From Bacteriovoracaceae bacterium UBA6144 (GTDB lineage: Bacteria; Bdellovibrionota; Bacteriovoracia; Bacteriovoracales; Bacteriovoracaceae): 64,000 nucleotides of DNA. The notes below the pieces were generated by a model. That model was not told the origin of the DNA, did not search any database, and saw nothing but the letters and a program-made list of their open reading frames with translations. How positions within the stretch are numbered: the stretch's first letter is position 1; each line of letters begins with the position of its first letter. The DNA is taken from NCBI GenBank assembly GCA_002435705.1, contig DIVA01000067.1, positions 32,280 to 96,279 of the forward strand. Reading direction: 5' to 3'. The translations under genes and the position numbers were made by a program. Of this stretch, positions 51,169 to 60,175 are shown piece by piece.

Positions 51169-51292
51169 CCTTGCAACCTCATCTAAATAAAATCGCCATC
51201 ATGGCTCAGTGACCCACAAGGGTCCCCATCATTGTATCGAGAGCGGCGCAAGATCGTAAAGCCCTAAGCTCGAGGGGAAAAGCCTGCCTGTT

Positions 51293-52726
51293 TCAGACAA
51301 CTATCCCTTCGTCTTTCAAGATTTGATAAGCCGATTCGGAGCAATAGACGTTGGGGACAAAATTGAACTTATTCTGAAGGTGCCCAATCACTGAGTTCTC
51401 GAGCTCTCCCAAGAGCTTCACTTCCCCATTATCTAGTAGGATTTTGGCGGGGTCTCGCTCCAAGAGAAGGTTCTCTGTGGTCTTGGACTGTACTAATTTC
51501 TTGCGGGATTTCACGAACATAATGTGTTTTTTTGGTAGATCTCCTAACACCCAGTCTACTTCCTTACCCTTCTTCTTCAAGACCTCTTGGATCTCTTCCA
51601 ACTTTTCCTGGGCTCGTTTGAGAATCTTCTGGTTACCCTTGTCATCATCCTGATCCAAGAGTCTCTGCTTAAACTCCTCACAACGGACAGTCTTGGGGGG
51701 CAGCTCAAAGAGCAGGCGGTTAACCATATCTTTTATGCGTGGATGACGGTCAAAGTCACCCTCAAGGTAATAGCGGTGGATTGACTGCATGAAATACTGG
51801 TCATTAAATCCGTAGAAACGCTTAGGATCATTGGCGACCATATCCATTAATTGAGAGTAGGTATAGACCTTGCCCTTTTCAAGAAGATGGAACATGACTT
51901 CCTCGGCGAGAGCATCAAAGCGCGCTCCTCGAGCAGAACGGATCACTTGGGAATACCAAGCGTAGCGGGCCATCAGAAAATCTTCGACCGCATGGAGAGC
52001 ATTGTGATTAATCACCATCACGTCGTGATCGCCCACTTTGACTGAGCGGAAATGATTGAGAAGATAATCACGATCGTAGGTACCGTAGTGAATGCCCGAG
52101 TAGTGAGCGTCACGCAAAAGATAATCCATTCGATCACAATCAATTTCTGAGTGTAGAATTTGGTTAGCGAGCACACTCTTGTCCACTCCCTTCACCAGAT
52201 CCGAAATCCTCTGAGGATCGATGCCGTATTTTTTTAAAAGGGATGTGATACCACCTTCGAAGTCCGTATTCTTGATGATGAATGAGCCTAAATGCTCGTG
52301 GTCATCCGGATGGCCTTTACCATTTTTTGCGTTCGTCGTCTCTCCAAAGCGGATGTAGCTCATCTCCGTGGTGTGAGAAAAGGGAAAGGTCCCGAGGTCG
52401 TGCAAGAGGGCCGCTAGTCTGAGGCTTTGGTGATATTTTTTATCCTTAGACTGCACACTATCGTCGTAGAGCTCTTGATCAGAAACAGATCTACCCACTG
52501 CTTTGAGGATCATGTGAGAGTTATGCATCACTCCGATAGAGTGACCGAAACGCGAATGCTCAGCTCCCGGAAAAGTATAACAGGTGAAGCCCAGCTGCTT
52601 AATCCAGCGCAGACGTTGATAAAAAGGCGTATGAATTATATCCCATTCAAGATTGGTAAGGTGAACATAACCATAAAGAGGATCGTAGAAGACGTGTTTT
52701 TTTATGTGGGAAGCGGTGACATCCAT
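51293..52726 (-). CDS. HD-domain phosphohydrolase (YwfO/dNTPase-like)
   Basis: A 477-residue cytoplasmic enzyme. The N-terminal half holds an HD domain: FTCYTFPGAEHSRFGHSIGVMH with the first histidine, then RLAALLHDLGTFPFSHTTEM with the HD dyad, and later SEIDCDRMDYLLRDAHYSG with the final aspartate. This is the layout of YwfO-type and dNTP triphosphohydrolase-related proteins. The C-terminal third is a charged helical region. It starts 63 bases downstream of the small protein gene and its terminator. Substrate (dNTP or another nucleotide) is not fixed by sequence. Confidence 0.9.
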   Translation of the reverse strand: MDVTASHIKKHVFYDPLYGYVHLTNLEWDIIHTPFYQRLRWIKQLGFTCYTFPGAEHSRFGHSIGVMHNSHMILKAVGRSVSDQELYDDSVQSKDKKYHQSLRLAALLHDLGTFPFSHTTEMSYIRFGETTNAKNGKGHPDDHEHLGSFIIKNTDFEGGITSLLKKYGIDPQRISDLVKGVDKSVLANQILHSEIDCDRMDYLLRDAHYSGIHYGTYDRDYLLNHFRSVKVGDHDVMVINHNALHAVEDFLMARYAWYSQVIRSARGARFDALAEEVMFHLLEKGKVYTYSQLMDMVANDPKRFYGFNDQYFMQSIHRYYLEGDFDRHPRIKDMVNRLLFELPPKTVRCEEFKQRLLDQDDDKGNQKILKRAQEKLEEIQEVLKKKGKEVDWVLGDLPKKHIMFVKSRKKLVQSKTTENLLLERDPAKILLDNGEVKLLGELENSVIGHLQNKFNFVPNVYCSESAYQILKDEGIVV

Positions 52727-52747
52727 GTATGAACCCGAGGGAAAAAA

Positions 52748-52772
52748 GAAAGGGCCAACCGTGGCCCTTTTC
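52748..52772 (-). terminator. Rho-independent terminator after the 70-residue gene
   Basis: AAAGGGCCA and TGGCCCTTT form a nine-pair stem with a four-base loop; on the minus strand a T-rich run follows. It separates the small gene from the HD hydrolase gene. Confidence 0.85.
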
Positions 52773-52792
52773 TTAAATTTAGTGAATCAAAT

Positions 52793-53005
52793 TTACTGAA
52801 GAGTTTTAGCAGCGCGCTTATTTTTGCGGGCTTTACGAAGACGGTCGATAGCGTACTCAAGCATCATACCAGCTTCTCTGCGCAAACCGTTCTCGTGAAC
52901 AAAGCGATAAAAGTTTTCAATATCCGTGTTATTGGCACGAAAGTTTTTAAGCGTCATCACTTCTGGTGCTGCGTCTTTTACTGTTTCTACTACTGCCTTT
53001 GTCAT
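52793..53005 (-). CDS. Small basic protein of unknown function
   Basis: A 70-residue soluble protein with a helical middle (NTDIENFYRFVHENGLRREAGMMLEYAIDRL) and a strongly basic end (RKARKNKRAAKTLQ), which could bind nucleic acid or the ribosome. AAGGAG precedes the ATG with good spacing. It has its own promoter and terminator, so it is a single-gene unit likely to be well expressed. No family is recognised. Confidence 0.75.
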   Translation of the reverse strand: MTKAVVETVKDAAPEVMTLKNFRANNTDIENFYRFVHENGLRREAGMMLEYAIDRLRKARKNKRAAKTLQ

Positions 53006-53024
53006 ACAAGCTCCTTGGCTTTAA

Positions 53025-53053
53025 ATCATACTTTTTTAAACTCAATCACACAA
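53025..53053 (-). promoter_or_regulatory. Probable housekeeping promoter of the 70-residue gene
   Basis: On the minus strand TTGTGT (53053-53048) and TATGAT (53030-53025) are 17 bases apart. The -10 differs from TATAAT at one place. It lies inside the short gap before the ribosome site of the gene starting at 53005. Confidence 0.5.
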
Positions 53054-53057
53054 CTTC

Positions 53058-54569
53058 TTAGAGCTCTTTCGTCTCAATCAAGCCGTAGCTGTGCAGCTTG
53101 TTATAAAGCGTCTTGACTGTGATCCCCAATGACTTTGCAGCGCGTGTTTTGTTGCCAGCCAAGTGATCTAAAGTAGCCAAAATATGAGCCTTTTCTAGGT
53201 CATGAAGAGCTCTCTCTTCAAACTTAAGCTCAACTTTAATTTCTTCTTTTACTTCCTCAACTTTCATTTCTGGAAGGTGATTCTCGTCAACGTACTGACC
53301 TTCTACGATGGCAGAAATTCTCTCCATCATGCCTCTCAACTCTTGTACGTTTCCTGGCCAGTGGTAAGCTGCAAGTTTTGCTTGTGCAGAAGCCGTAAGG
53401 ATCTTGGCACTCTTTTGATCTCTTCCTTCATTCAAGAAATGCTCTGAAAGTGCGCGGATATCTTCAGCACGCTCGCGCAGTGGAGCAACCTTGATATTCA
53501 TTGTATTCAGGCGGATATAAAGCTCTTCTCTAAACTCACCCTTCTCTACTGATTCAGCAAGATTACCTTTTGAAGTCGCGATCACACGTACGTTGATCAT
53601 CGTCTTTTCTTCGTTGTCTGAAGAAACCACTTCACCTGTAACCATTGCTCTCAAGACTTTCGCTTGGAGTGAGTGAGAAAGAGATTGAATATCGTCGAGG
53701 ATCAATGTTCCGCCGTTAGCTTCAGCGAATGCACCTTTCTTGCCTTTCTTTCCGAATAGTTCGATATCTAAAGAAGCCTCAGTCATCGATGTACAGTGAA
53801 CAAGTACACAAGCCCCGTTCTTACGGTGTGACCAGAAGTGAATCTTGCGAGCAAGAATCTTCTTACCTGAACCATGAGCGCCATCAAGCAAGATCGGGAA
53901 ATCTTGAACAGCCAGCTTCTTCGAAAGATTCATCGTTTCAAGCAATGACTTTGAAACGGCAATCATGTTTACGCGCTCATCATTATTTTGTGAGCCAGTT
54001 TTAATATCAAACTTAGGGCCTTGAGTGCTTTGTGACTCACGGTTTTGTAGTTTTGCTTCAAGCTCACGAGTCATGTGGCGGGCCATCAAGTAGAGGCGCA
54101 TGTTGCGGATTGGCGCTGAAAGTTCTTTGAGAACAGTATTAATGATGGTGACGTCTGACTCGTTAAACTGACGCTCTTTGTTGGAAGATTGAACGTGAAT
54201 CGTTGCAATCACAACACCTTCGTTCATCACTGGAATAGCAAGTTCAGCTTCAACGACTTCATCTCTCTTAGAGTGAGCCGTAATAGGATCTCTCTTCACA
54301 TTGTTTGACCAGTAGGCACGCTTCATACGAGCGACATATCCTGAAAGACCAATGCCCTTGGCAAGAATAGCACCATCGATCGCTTGACCATTCTCACCAG
54401 CAAGGCGAGTTGAACCATCACCCATCACTTCATATACTTGAACTTTGTGTTCCTGAGATGACTGGTGAAAAAAGCCTGAAAGCTGAGAGAAGAAAATAGC
54501 CTCATCAAGATTACTGAGCAATTTTGTCGACAATGTGGCCAATTCGAGGTTTTGGGCTAGGCTTTTCAT
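53058..54569 (-). CDS. GAF-AAA+-Fis regulator lacking the sigma-54 loop
   Basis: A 503-residue cytoplasmic regulator. Residues 1-160 are a GAF-like sensor, 200-420 an AAA+ domain, 460-503 a Fis-type helix-turn-helix (LAGNKTRAAKSLGITVKTLYNKL). The AAA+ part keeps a Walker A-like DGAHGSGKK (229-237) and a Walker B of LILDDI (289-294). Between them the GAFTGA loop that meets sigma-54 is missing: LFGKKGKKGAFAEANGGTL runs straight on, about a dozen residues shorter than in NtrC-type proteins. It therefore probably cannot open sigma-54 complexes and may act like TyrR, as a DNA-binding regulator. Later motifs (FREELYIRLN, HWPGNVQELRG) are normal. Confidence 0.88.
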   Translation of the reverse strand: MKSLAQNLELATLSTKLLSNLDEAIFFSQLSGFFHQSSQEHKVQVYEVMGDGSTRLAGENGQAIDGAILAKGIGLSGYVARMKRAYWSNNVKRDPITAHSKRDEVVEAELAIPVMNEGVVIATIHVQSSNKERQFNESDVTIINTVLKELSAPIRNMRLYLMARHMTRELEAKLQNRESQSTQGPKFDIKTGSQNNDERVNMIAVSKSLLETMNLSKKLAVQDFPILLDGAHGSGKKILARKIHFWSHRKNGACVLVHCTSMTEASLDIELFGKKGKKGAFAEANGGTLILDDIQSLSHSLQAKVLRAMVTGEVVSSDNEEKTMINVRVIATSKGNLAESVEKGEFREELYIRLNTMNIKVAPLRERAEDIRALSEHFLNEGRDQKSAKILTASAQAKLAAYHWPGNVQELRGMMERISAIVEGQYVDENHLPEMKVEEVKEEIKVELKFEERALHDLEKAHILATLDHLAGNKTRAAKSLGITVKTLYNKLHSYGLIETKEL

Positions 54570-54733
54570 GTAGAACTCCTTGACACTTAATTAAGGTGAG
54601 GGTCATAAATTGTGCAATGCGTAACTAGGAAAAGAATACAGTATGCCTAAAAATATTACAAGACTATTTTGATGCAGTGTTTAAAGAATGTACGGTTTTT
54701 GCCGTGAATCCAACCATTTAGCCAGAAAAAAGT
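54570..54733. other. Intergenic gap before the AAA+ regulator, no gene seen
   Basis: This stretch separates the tolB terminator from the start of the AAA+ regulator at 54569. It presumably holds the regulator's promoter, but I find no clear -35/-10 pair or sigma-54 element. AAGGAG, the regulator's ribosome site, is present next to its ATG. Confidence 0.4.
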
Positions 54734-54759
54734 AAAAAGGCAGGGATGAAACCCTGCCT
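54734..54759 (-). terminator. Rho-independent terminator closing the tol operon
   Basis: AGGCAGGG (54738-54745) and CCCTGCCT (54752-54759) form an eight-pair stem with a six-base loop. On the minus strand it is followed by TTTTTACTTTTTT. It lies 35 bases after the tolB stop. Confidence 0.9.
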
Positions 54760-54793
54760 AAAACTCAATAGAAGATATTTGAGTGTAAAAGGA

Positions 54794-56134
54794 TTAGTTA
54801 GTCCAGCGTGGGCTAAAACAGAGACCGAAGTCCTGGGTCAGCTGACCGACAATCTCGCCGTCCCTATTCATAATATAGATATCTTGCAGGGCCTTTGAGC
54901 GATTGATAACCCGCTGAGAAGTAAAAATAACGAATTCGCCATCGGGTGACCACCAGGGCTCTTCATTAGAGCCAAAATTCTTAGTCAGTCGGGCCAGGTT
55001 ATTTCCCTGAGAATCGATACGGTAGAGATCAAAGCCTTGATCGACCCAAGAGGTAAAAACAATTGAGCGGCCATCAGGCGAGAAGCGTGGGGCAGCATTA
55101 AACTGACCCACAAAACTGATCCGTCTCACATCCTTCTCCACTCCACGTGGGTCCATGACGTAGATGTGGGCTTTGCCGGCGCGATTAGAAAGAAAGCTCA
55201 TGTAGCTTCCATCAGCTGTCACCGTAGGATCGACATCTTCGGCATAATGGTTTGTGACCTGACGCAAATTTTTACTGGCTAAATCCATTTCATAAATATC
55301 GGCGTTACCACTTTTTGAAAGGGTAAAATAAATACTTTTGCCATCTGCTGAATAGACCGCACCGGAGTTAATACCAGGGTGACCAGAAACGGTGATACTC
55401 TTCTTGGTTTCTCGATTATAGATCATCAAATCAATATTCTTGGTTGATTTGTTTTTTCTATCCGTTTGAACATGAGACTGGATGACGGAGAAAATAATAT
55501 TTTTATTATCAGGGGATACGGAAGGAGAAATAACGGTGGAATTAAAGAAGGTTAAGCGCTCTACTCTGCGCCCATCAAAGTCCATGCTGTAGAGTTCTTT
55601 CTTTGTGTCTTTTCCTTGGCTCGTTCTATCTGAAACAAAAATGATTTTTGAGAGAAAAATTGATTTTTTTCCAGTCACTTTTGTATAAATCCAATCTGAC
55701 AGTTTATGCCCCTGATCCCTGAGACTAGTTCCTGAAGCTTGAATCGTTTCCCGACCTAACGATTCTTTTTTAAGGCCATCCCAGACCTCTGCAGTGACTT
55801 CCACCCCTTTTCCACTGGCCTTCGCCCACAAACCAACTTGATAACGTTTGTCTGCGTGGTTCTCCCAATCAGGCTTAGCTAAGTTAGCCTCAATTTCGAT
55901 GCTTTCAATTCTATGCTTATAAAAAGCTAGATCATTTTTTATTAGTGTCTCGATCTCTTTTAGACTTTTCTGCAAAGGATCAGTGAGAGCACCAACTACT
56001 AAAATTTTCCCTATCAGTAATCGGTCTTTTTCATCCTGAGCTTCTCCGACCGCAATAATCGACACCTTGCCATCGTCCTGGGCTAAAGCATGAATGGAGA
56101 ATAATGAAATGATCATCACTAAGAAGTACTTCAT
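54794..56134 (-). CDS. tolB: Tol-Pal periplasmic protein TolB
   Basis: A 446-residue exported protein with signal peptide KYFLVMIISLFSIHALAQ. The N-terminal domain (about 20-160) carries the TolB-type AEVWDGLKKESLGRETIQASG. The C-terminal six-bladed propeller has repeated WD40-like segments: SVSPDNKNIIFSV, YSADGKSIYFTLSKSGNADIY, VTADGSYMSFLSNRAGKAHIY, FSPDGRSIVFTSWVDQGFDLY and WSPDGEFVIFTS. It completes the run tolQ-tolR-tolA-tolB. No pal gene follows; a terminator ends the operon. Confidence 0.95.
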   Translation of the reverse strand: MKYFLVMIISLFSIHALAQDDGKVSIIAVGEAQDEKDRLLIGKILVVGALTDPLQKSLKEIETLIKNDLAFYKHRIESIEIEANLAKPDWENHADKRYQVGLWAKASGKGVEVTAEVWDGLKKESLGRETIQASGTSLRDQGHKLSDWIYTKVTGKKSIFLSKIIFVSDRTSQGKDTKKELYSMDFDGRRVERLTFFNSTVISPSVSPDNKNIIFSVIQSHVQTDRKNKSTKNIDLMIYNRETKKSITVSGHPGINSGAVYSADGKSIYFTLSKSGNADIYEMDLASKNLRQVTNHYAEDVDPTVTADGSYMSFLSNRAGKAHIYVMDPRGVEKDVRRISFVGQFNAAPRFSPDGRSIVFTSWVDQGFDLYRIDSQGNNLARLTKNFGSNEEPWWSPDGEFVIFTSQRVINRSKALQDIYIMNRDGEIVGQLTQDFGLCFSPRWTN

Positions 56135-56143
56135 ACGAATCCT

Positions 56144-56935
56144 TTAAAGGGGAAATCCAAGGACAAACCCACGACTTGATAATTTAGTAACGATTTCAGC
56201 TGGCGGGACACTCAGGCTGGCCGCTTTGATTGCATTTAAAGCTCGAGAATCGTAGTCACTATTACCACTAGATTTACGAATATTAGTTTTTAAAATTTCT
56301 CCACGGGGACCAATCCACACATGGATGTGGCACTGAAGGTCCTGATCTTTCAGAAAACTTGGAAGCTTCCAGTGCTCTTTTACTTTAGCTAAAGTGATAT
56401 TAACGTATCCGGCGAAGGCGGAGTCAGCTAAATCGCTCGAATCGCCGAATAGAGCTGTCCCCTTTGAAATCTTATTCCCCTCTAAGATGAGACTATCTAG
56501 GCCATCAATCTTTTTTCCTTGGCCCGTCTTTGAGGTGGGTTTTACTTCTACTTTCTTTGAACTGTAACTTTGAAGAAAAGAGCTTAAAGCTTTTTTAGGT
56601 TTCTCCTCAGTCGGCATCACCACGTCATCAGGCTTCATTTCGGCTTGGGTTTCTACTTCTTTGGGAGCAGGGGCTTCAGCCGTAGGCTCTTGGGGGGCTT
56701 CACTCGGAAGCTCAAGACGTTTAAGTTCTTCAATCGTCATCTTCGGCATGCCGACGATATCAACTCTCACCGAGGCTTTCAGAACTTCAAGGGCAGCATC
56801 ATCACTAAAAGGTTTAAAGATAAGATTAAAAACAAACCCTATTAGCAGAATGCAAATATGCAAAGCAATTGCGAGCATAAAGCTCGATTTAAAATCATCT
56901 GAAAACTGTCTATCGTTTTCAAAGAAAGCTCTCAC
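56144..56935 (-). CDS. tolA: TolA-like protein with TonB-type C-terminal domain
   Basis: A 263-residue protein with an inner-membrane anchor near residues 20-40 (MLAIALHICILLIGFVFNL), a Pro/Glu/Lys-rich spacer to about residue 170, and a C-terminal TolA/TonB domain: VKEHWKLPSFLKDQDLQCHIHVWIG and DYDSRALNAIKAASLSVPPAE. The spacer is shorter than in E. coli TolA (421 residues). It lies nine bases from tolR and tolB, so it joins the energised TolQR motor to the outer membrane. Sequence similarity is in the C-terminal domain; the name rests on gene order. Confidence 0.9.
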   Translation of the reverse strand: MRAFFENDRQFSDDFKSSFMLAIALHICILLIGFVFNLIFKPFSDDAALEVLKASVRVDIVGMPKMTIEELKRLELPSEAPQEPTAEAPAPKEVETQAEMKPDDVVMPTEEKPKKALSSFLQSYSSKKVEVKPTSKTGQGKKIDGLDSLILEGNKISKGTALFGDSSDLADSAFAGYVNITLAKVKEHWKLPSFLKDQDLQCHIHVWIGPRGEILKTNIRKSSGNSDYDSRALNAIKAASLSVPPAEIVTKLSSRGFVLGFPL

Positions 56936-56944
56936 TCATCGCCT

Positions 56945-57358
56945 CTATTTTTTTTCAATCTCTGTCACAAGAGCAATATTCGAAATGCCTGCGTTCTTAA
57001 GGGCACTCATCAGCTTTGCTACTTTTTCATATTTAAGCTCGTAGTCCGCTCGCAAATAGACCACATCTGTGCTGGAACTTTTAAGTTGACTCATCACCGT
57101 CTCAATCAGCTTTTCACGAGGAACTCGCGCTTTTCCTAGAAAGAATTCCTCTCCTGCAGTCACTGAAAGGATCACGAGTTCTTTACTGAGTTGAAGCGAG
57201 CTCACTTTGCCTGTCTTAGGAAGCTTAAGTTGAATCCCACTAAACATCATAGGGGCCGTAACCATAAAGATCACTAAGAGCACTAACATCACGTCCACCA
57301 TCGGTGTGACGTTGATATCGGCGATCGGACCTTTTCTATTACCTAGCTGGAATGCCAC
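56945..57358 (-). CDS. tolR: TolR/ExbD-family protein
   Basis: A 137-residue inner-membrane protein with one transmembrane segment that begins INVTPMVDVMLVLLVIFMVTAP, including the aspartate (Asp22 region) used for proton flow. The periplasmic C-terminal domain ends with VYLRADYELKYEKVAKLMSALKNAGI, typical of the family. It lies 12 bases after tolQ and nine before tolA. In this operon it is TolR rather than ExbD, because TolA and TolB follow. Confidence 0.94.
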   Translation of the reverse strand: MAFQLGNRKGPIADINVTPMVDVMLVLLVIFMVTAPMMFSGIQLKLPKTGKVSSLQLSKELVILSVTAGEEFFLGKARVPREKLIETVMSQLKSSSTDVVYLRADYELKYEKVAKLMSALKNAGISNIALVTEIEKK

Positions 57359-57370
57359 GCGCGCCCCCTC

Positions 57371-58069
57371 TTAGTCTTTGCGAGTTGAGATCAGTGATCG
57401 CTCAACAAGATTTAGAAAATCTTGGCCGAATGATTCCATTTGCCCATGAAGAGTTGAGAGTTTTGTATTGAAAGTGTTGAACCCCCACACTGCAGGAATG
57501 GCAGCAGCCAGTCCCACGGCCGTAGCGACCAGTGCTTCTGCGATACCGGGAGCCACTGCTTCGATAGAGCCTCCGCCTTGCGAAAGACCCGAGAAGGCAC
57601 CGATAATCCCCCACACTGTACCAAATAGACCAATGAAAGGAGTTACCGAACCAATCGTGGCAAGAGTTGCAATGCGTGCATCAAGTTTTTCTTGAGCGGT
57701 GGTCACCCCGTTTTTAAGGGCGCGCTCAACGGGAACAAAATTTTGCTCTTTTAAATACGTACTCAGGTGCTGACGATCTCCCAAACGCTCGTTGAGACGA
57801 TTGATCTCCTCGTAGCCTTTGCGATACATAAGTCCCATAGTGGACTCTTGGTGGGTGAGGGCCGTGTGAAACAAATCCCCCATATTAGTACTGGACTGAA
57901 AAGCCGTAAGAAAAAGAGCATTGGCCTTCTCTACCAGCTTAATCTCTTTGTACTTTTGAATAATAATTGCCCACGACATGACAGAGCATAAAACAAGAAT
58001 AACAAGCACGCCCTTAACGACTGGACCTGATTGCCATAAAATTTCCCAAATATTGAGACCTCCGGCCAT
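57371..58069 (-). CDS. tolQ: TolQ/ExbB-family motor protein
   Basis: A 232-residue inner-membrane protein with three transmembrane segments: near residues 15-35 (VVKGVLVILVLCSVMSWAI), and a pair around 135-200. The conserved GSVTPFIGLFGTVWGIIGAF and the later AEALVATAVGLAAAIPAVWGFN are the ExbB/TolQ signatures. With TolR it forms the proton-driven motor that keeps the outer membrane tied to the wall during constriction. Confidence 0.95.
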   Translation of the reverse strand: MAGGLNIWEILWQSGPVVKGVLVILVLCSVMSWAIIIQKYKEIKLVEKANALFLTAFQSSTNMGDLFHTALTHQESTMGLMYRKGYEEINRLNERLGDRQHLSTYLKEQNFVPVERALKNGVTTAQEKLDARIATLATIGSVTPFIGLFGTVWGIIGAFSGLSQGGGSIEAVAPGIAEALVATAVGLAAAIPAVWGFNTFNTKLSTLHGQMESFGQDFLNLVERSLISTRKD

Positions 58070-58095
58070 TTCACACTCCTTTGTGGCTGATGCAT

Positions 58096-58932
58096 TCAGC
58101 TTATTTTTTCAAGCCAATGCCAGCGATGGCGATAACGATAGTAGGCCAACGATATCATCCAAATAGTGATAAGAAAAGCTGAGTGGGGCATTCTGTGGAA
58201 CTTAAACGGTGAGAAATCTGGGCCCCATACCGGATCCATTCCAAACAGCGTGGCCAGTGGAGCAGCAAAGAGAGCGAGATAAAAAAAGATATTCGACCAC
58301 TGTCTAAACTTGCTGCCGGTGATGAGAAGCATGCTTATGAAGTGAAGATGAATCACTGTTCCCGTACTGAAATAATCAGGAATAACCATTTTGAAGCTAA
58401 TGAAAAAAGTCACAAAATAAATCACTAACAACCAACGCGAAAGAATTTTATCCTCCGGCGCAAACAGATCTCTCAGCTGCACGAGAGCAAAGTAGTCAGT
58501 GAGAAACCAAATGATAATCGAAAAATAAGTGATGAGGTGGTAAATAAAAAATGTGAGATTCTGTGTCTGAATAACTGGCTTACCTATATAGACGATTGAA
58601 ATAAAAAGAAAAAATACAATCACGATAAGATTCTGATTGGGCAGGCGCCATTGATCTTTTAGAAATGTCCTAATTGATTGAGGACGGTAGAGTCGAATTT
58701 GCAGAAATTTTTGTAAGAGAAAAAGGCTGAAGACCTTGGAGAAGAGTGTGAGCTCCCAGCCATTTTTGTGTAACCATCCCTCCACGATTGAAATTTCATG
58801 ATCGAGAAGAAAATGGAAAAAAGCACCAACCGAACTCAACACAACATGAACAATGACAAAGATACTTATGTAGAAGAGCCACCATCTGGTGTGACGTTTA
58901 AATACTTTTAATTCTTCAATAGCATAGCTCAT
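58096..58932 (-). CDS. Polytopic membrane protein of unknown function
   Basis: A 278-residue protein with six or seven transmembrane segments, rich in Phe, Ile, Trp and His. The segments alternate with short charged loops (RLYRPQSIRTFLKDQWRLPNQN, FAPEDKILSRW). Histidines occur near the membrane (VIHLHFISM, KFHRMPHSAF, RYRHRWHWLEK), which could bind metal or heme, but no known motif is visible. It overlaps the upstream gene by four bases and precedes tolQ by 26 bases. I do not recognise the family; the context suggests an envelope role. Confidence 0.7.
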   Translation of the reverse strand: MSYAIEELKVFKRHTRWWLFYISIFVIVHVVLSSVGAFFHFLLDHEISIVEGWLHKNGWELTLFSKVFSLFLLQKFLQIRLYRPQSIRTFLKDQWRLPNQNLIVIVFFLFISIVYIGKPVIQTQNLTFFIYHLITYFSIIIWFLTDYFALVQLRDLFAPEDKILSRWLLVIYFVTFFISFKMVIPDYFSTGTVIHLHFISMLLITGSKFRQWSNIFFYLALFAAPLATLFGMDPVWGPDFSPFKFHRMPHSAFLITIWMISLAYYRYRHRWHWLEKIS

Positions 58933-59795
58933 AGGGCTTTTTCTTCAGGGGCCAACCACCGAATCTGCATCTCAGGAGAGGGGTAAATCTTAACGTAGTC
59001 AGCAAAGGCATTTTGAGATTTTACGAGACGATCCATCTTTCCTAAAAGCCTGACGTAAGCATTCCAAAGATCAGGTTGTGATTTGAGGAGGAGATTCATT
59101 TTCTTGGTTATTTCAAACTGTTGTTGAAAGCTAAAACCTTTCTCATTGATAAATGAGCGGTAATTTTTAGCAACTTGAAAAACGGGACTGAGATCTGGTT
59201 TTTTTCCTTCGAAATTTGTCCCAATCAGATTTTTTAAATTCTCTGGTCGGATTGATTCTTTTAGCCATCCCTCATCAACACGGAGCATGTCTTGCAGCAA
59301 GAGGAGAGATATTTCTAGTTTACTCAAATCCATTGATCTCACGAATGGGATAGAAAAGAGCAAGCAATACTCATCACTCATCCAGGCCATTCCCAGATGC
59401 GCCGGATGGTTTGAATTCATGCCCATGATGCGAAATTTTTTTCGTGCAAGCCCAACTTGCTTGAGGAGTTGTGCCAAGGATTTATCGAGTCCGTAATCTG
59501 GTTTATCAATATCCCATTTCAAGACAGAAACTTCTTTGACCAACCAATATTCAGAAGCAAAAAACCAGAACTCATCTTCTCCTGGCCAGTTATAAAGTTC
59601 ACGGTTTGACTTAACTCTGAGTTCCTGGATTTTTTTAACTTCAGTTTGTTTTTTCTTCGCCTCTTCTAGAAGTCCATCTTTTTTTAAAACGTCTTTTACG
59701 TTTTTAAAATCCACGACATCAAGCTCTTTCTCCTGCTCCAACTTAGGAGCCTGGGCAAAGAGAGGGAAACTCAGGAGCAACAGGAGAATGATCAT
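58929..59795 (-). CDS. Exported protein of unknown function in the tol operon
   Basis: A 288-residue exported protein; the signal peptide is MIILLLLLSFPLFAQAPK. A lysine/glutamate-rich helical segment follows (residues 20-65: LEQEKELDVVDFKNVKDVLKKDG), then a mostly helical domain with aromatic clusters (DEFWFFASEYWLVK). It overlaps both neighbours by four bases, so it is translated with the SH3-like and membrane proteins. HPAHLGMAWMSDEY contains histidines but no known metal motif. I do not recognise it. Confidence 0.7.
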   Translation of the reverse strand: MIILLLLLSFPLFAQAPKLEQEKELDVVDFKNVKDVLKKDGLLEEAKKKQTEVKKIQELRVKSNRELYNWPGEDEFWFFASEYWLVKEVSVLKWDIDKPDYGLDKSLAQLLKQVGLARKKFRIMGMNSNHPAHLGMAWMSDEYCLLFSIPFVRSMDLSKLEISLLLLQDMLRVDEGWLKESIRPENLKNLIGTNFEGKKPDLSPVFQVAKNYRSFINEKGFSFQQQFEITKKMNLLLKSQPDLWNAYVRLLGKMDRLVKSQNAFADYVKIYPSPEMQIRWLAPEEKAL

Positions 59796-60175
59796 GGCTC
59801 TGCCCTCCCCTCTTCCCAGTGATCATTGAGACGTCCCCAGTAATAAAGTTCAGTGAGGTCGAGATTGAGAGCATCAACAAACTTCGGAAAGCGACCCTGT
59901 AAACAATCTGGTTTTGATGGGCTTAGATGTTTTTTCCACACGAAGCCCTTCCAATCAGCCACCTGAACTCTCTCCCAGTCTTCACTGACCAGCACGTTGG
60001 GATCTTTTATCACTTTAACCGGATGACCACATTGAATTGTGGTGAGACTAGGTGAAAGGCGTGAGGGGGACTGATGGACGTGACCTAAAAATGTTGAAAG
60101 GAATACAACCTCTTGAGCATAGAGGTTTAAACAGAGAAAAAAATTAAGACAACATAATCGAAGCAACCACTTCAT
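59792..60175 (-). CDS. Small exported protein with a bacterial SH3-like domain
   Basis: A 127-residue exported protein with signal peptide KWLLRLCCLNFFLCLNLYAQE. The mature part follows the bacterial SH3 pattern: FLGHVHQSPSRLSPSLTTIQ, PVKVIKDPN, then DWERVQVADWKGFVWKKHL. SH3-type domains often bind peptidoglycan or proteins in the envelope. The ATG at 60175 overlaps the lapB stop (TAATG). The similarity is by pattern and moderately sure. Confidence 0.7.
   Translation of the reverse strand: MKWLLRLCCLNFFLCLNLYAQEVVFLSTFLGHVHQSPSRLSPSLTTIQCGHPVKVIKDPNVLVSEDWERVQVADWKGFVWKKHLSPSKPDCLQGRFPKFVDALNLDLTELYYWGRLNDHWEEGRAEP

Noticed and set aside
51211..51224. GACCC/GGGTC hairpin before ftsE considered as a terminator
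   Set aside because: Five-pair stem with no following T-run; too weak to call.
56645..57044. Plus-strand open frames opposite tolA and tolR
   Set aside because: Shadows of well-recognised genes; no ribosome site or family signal.
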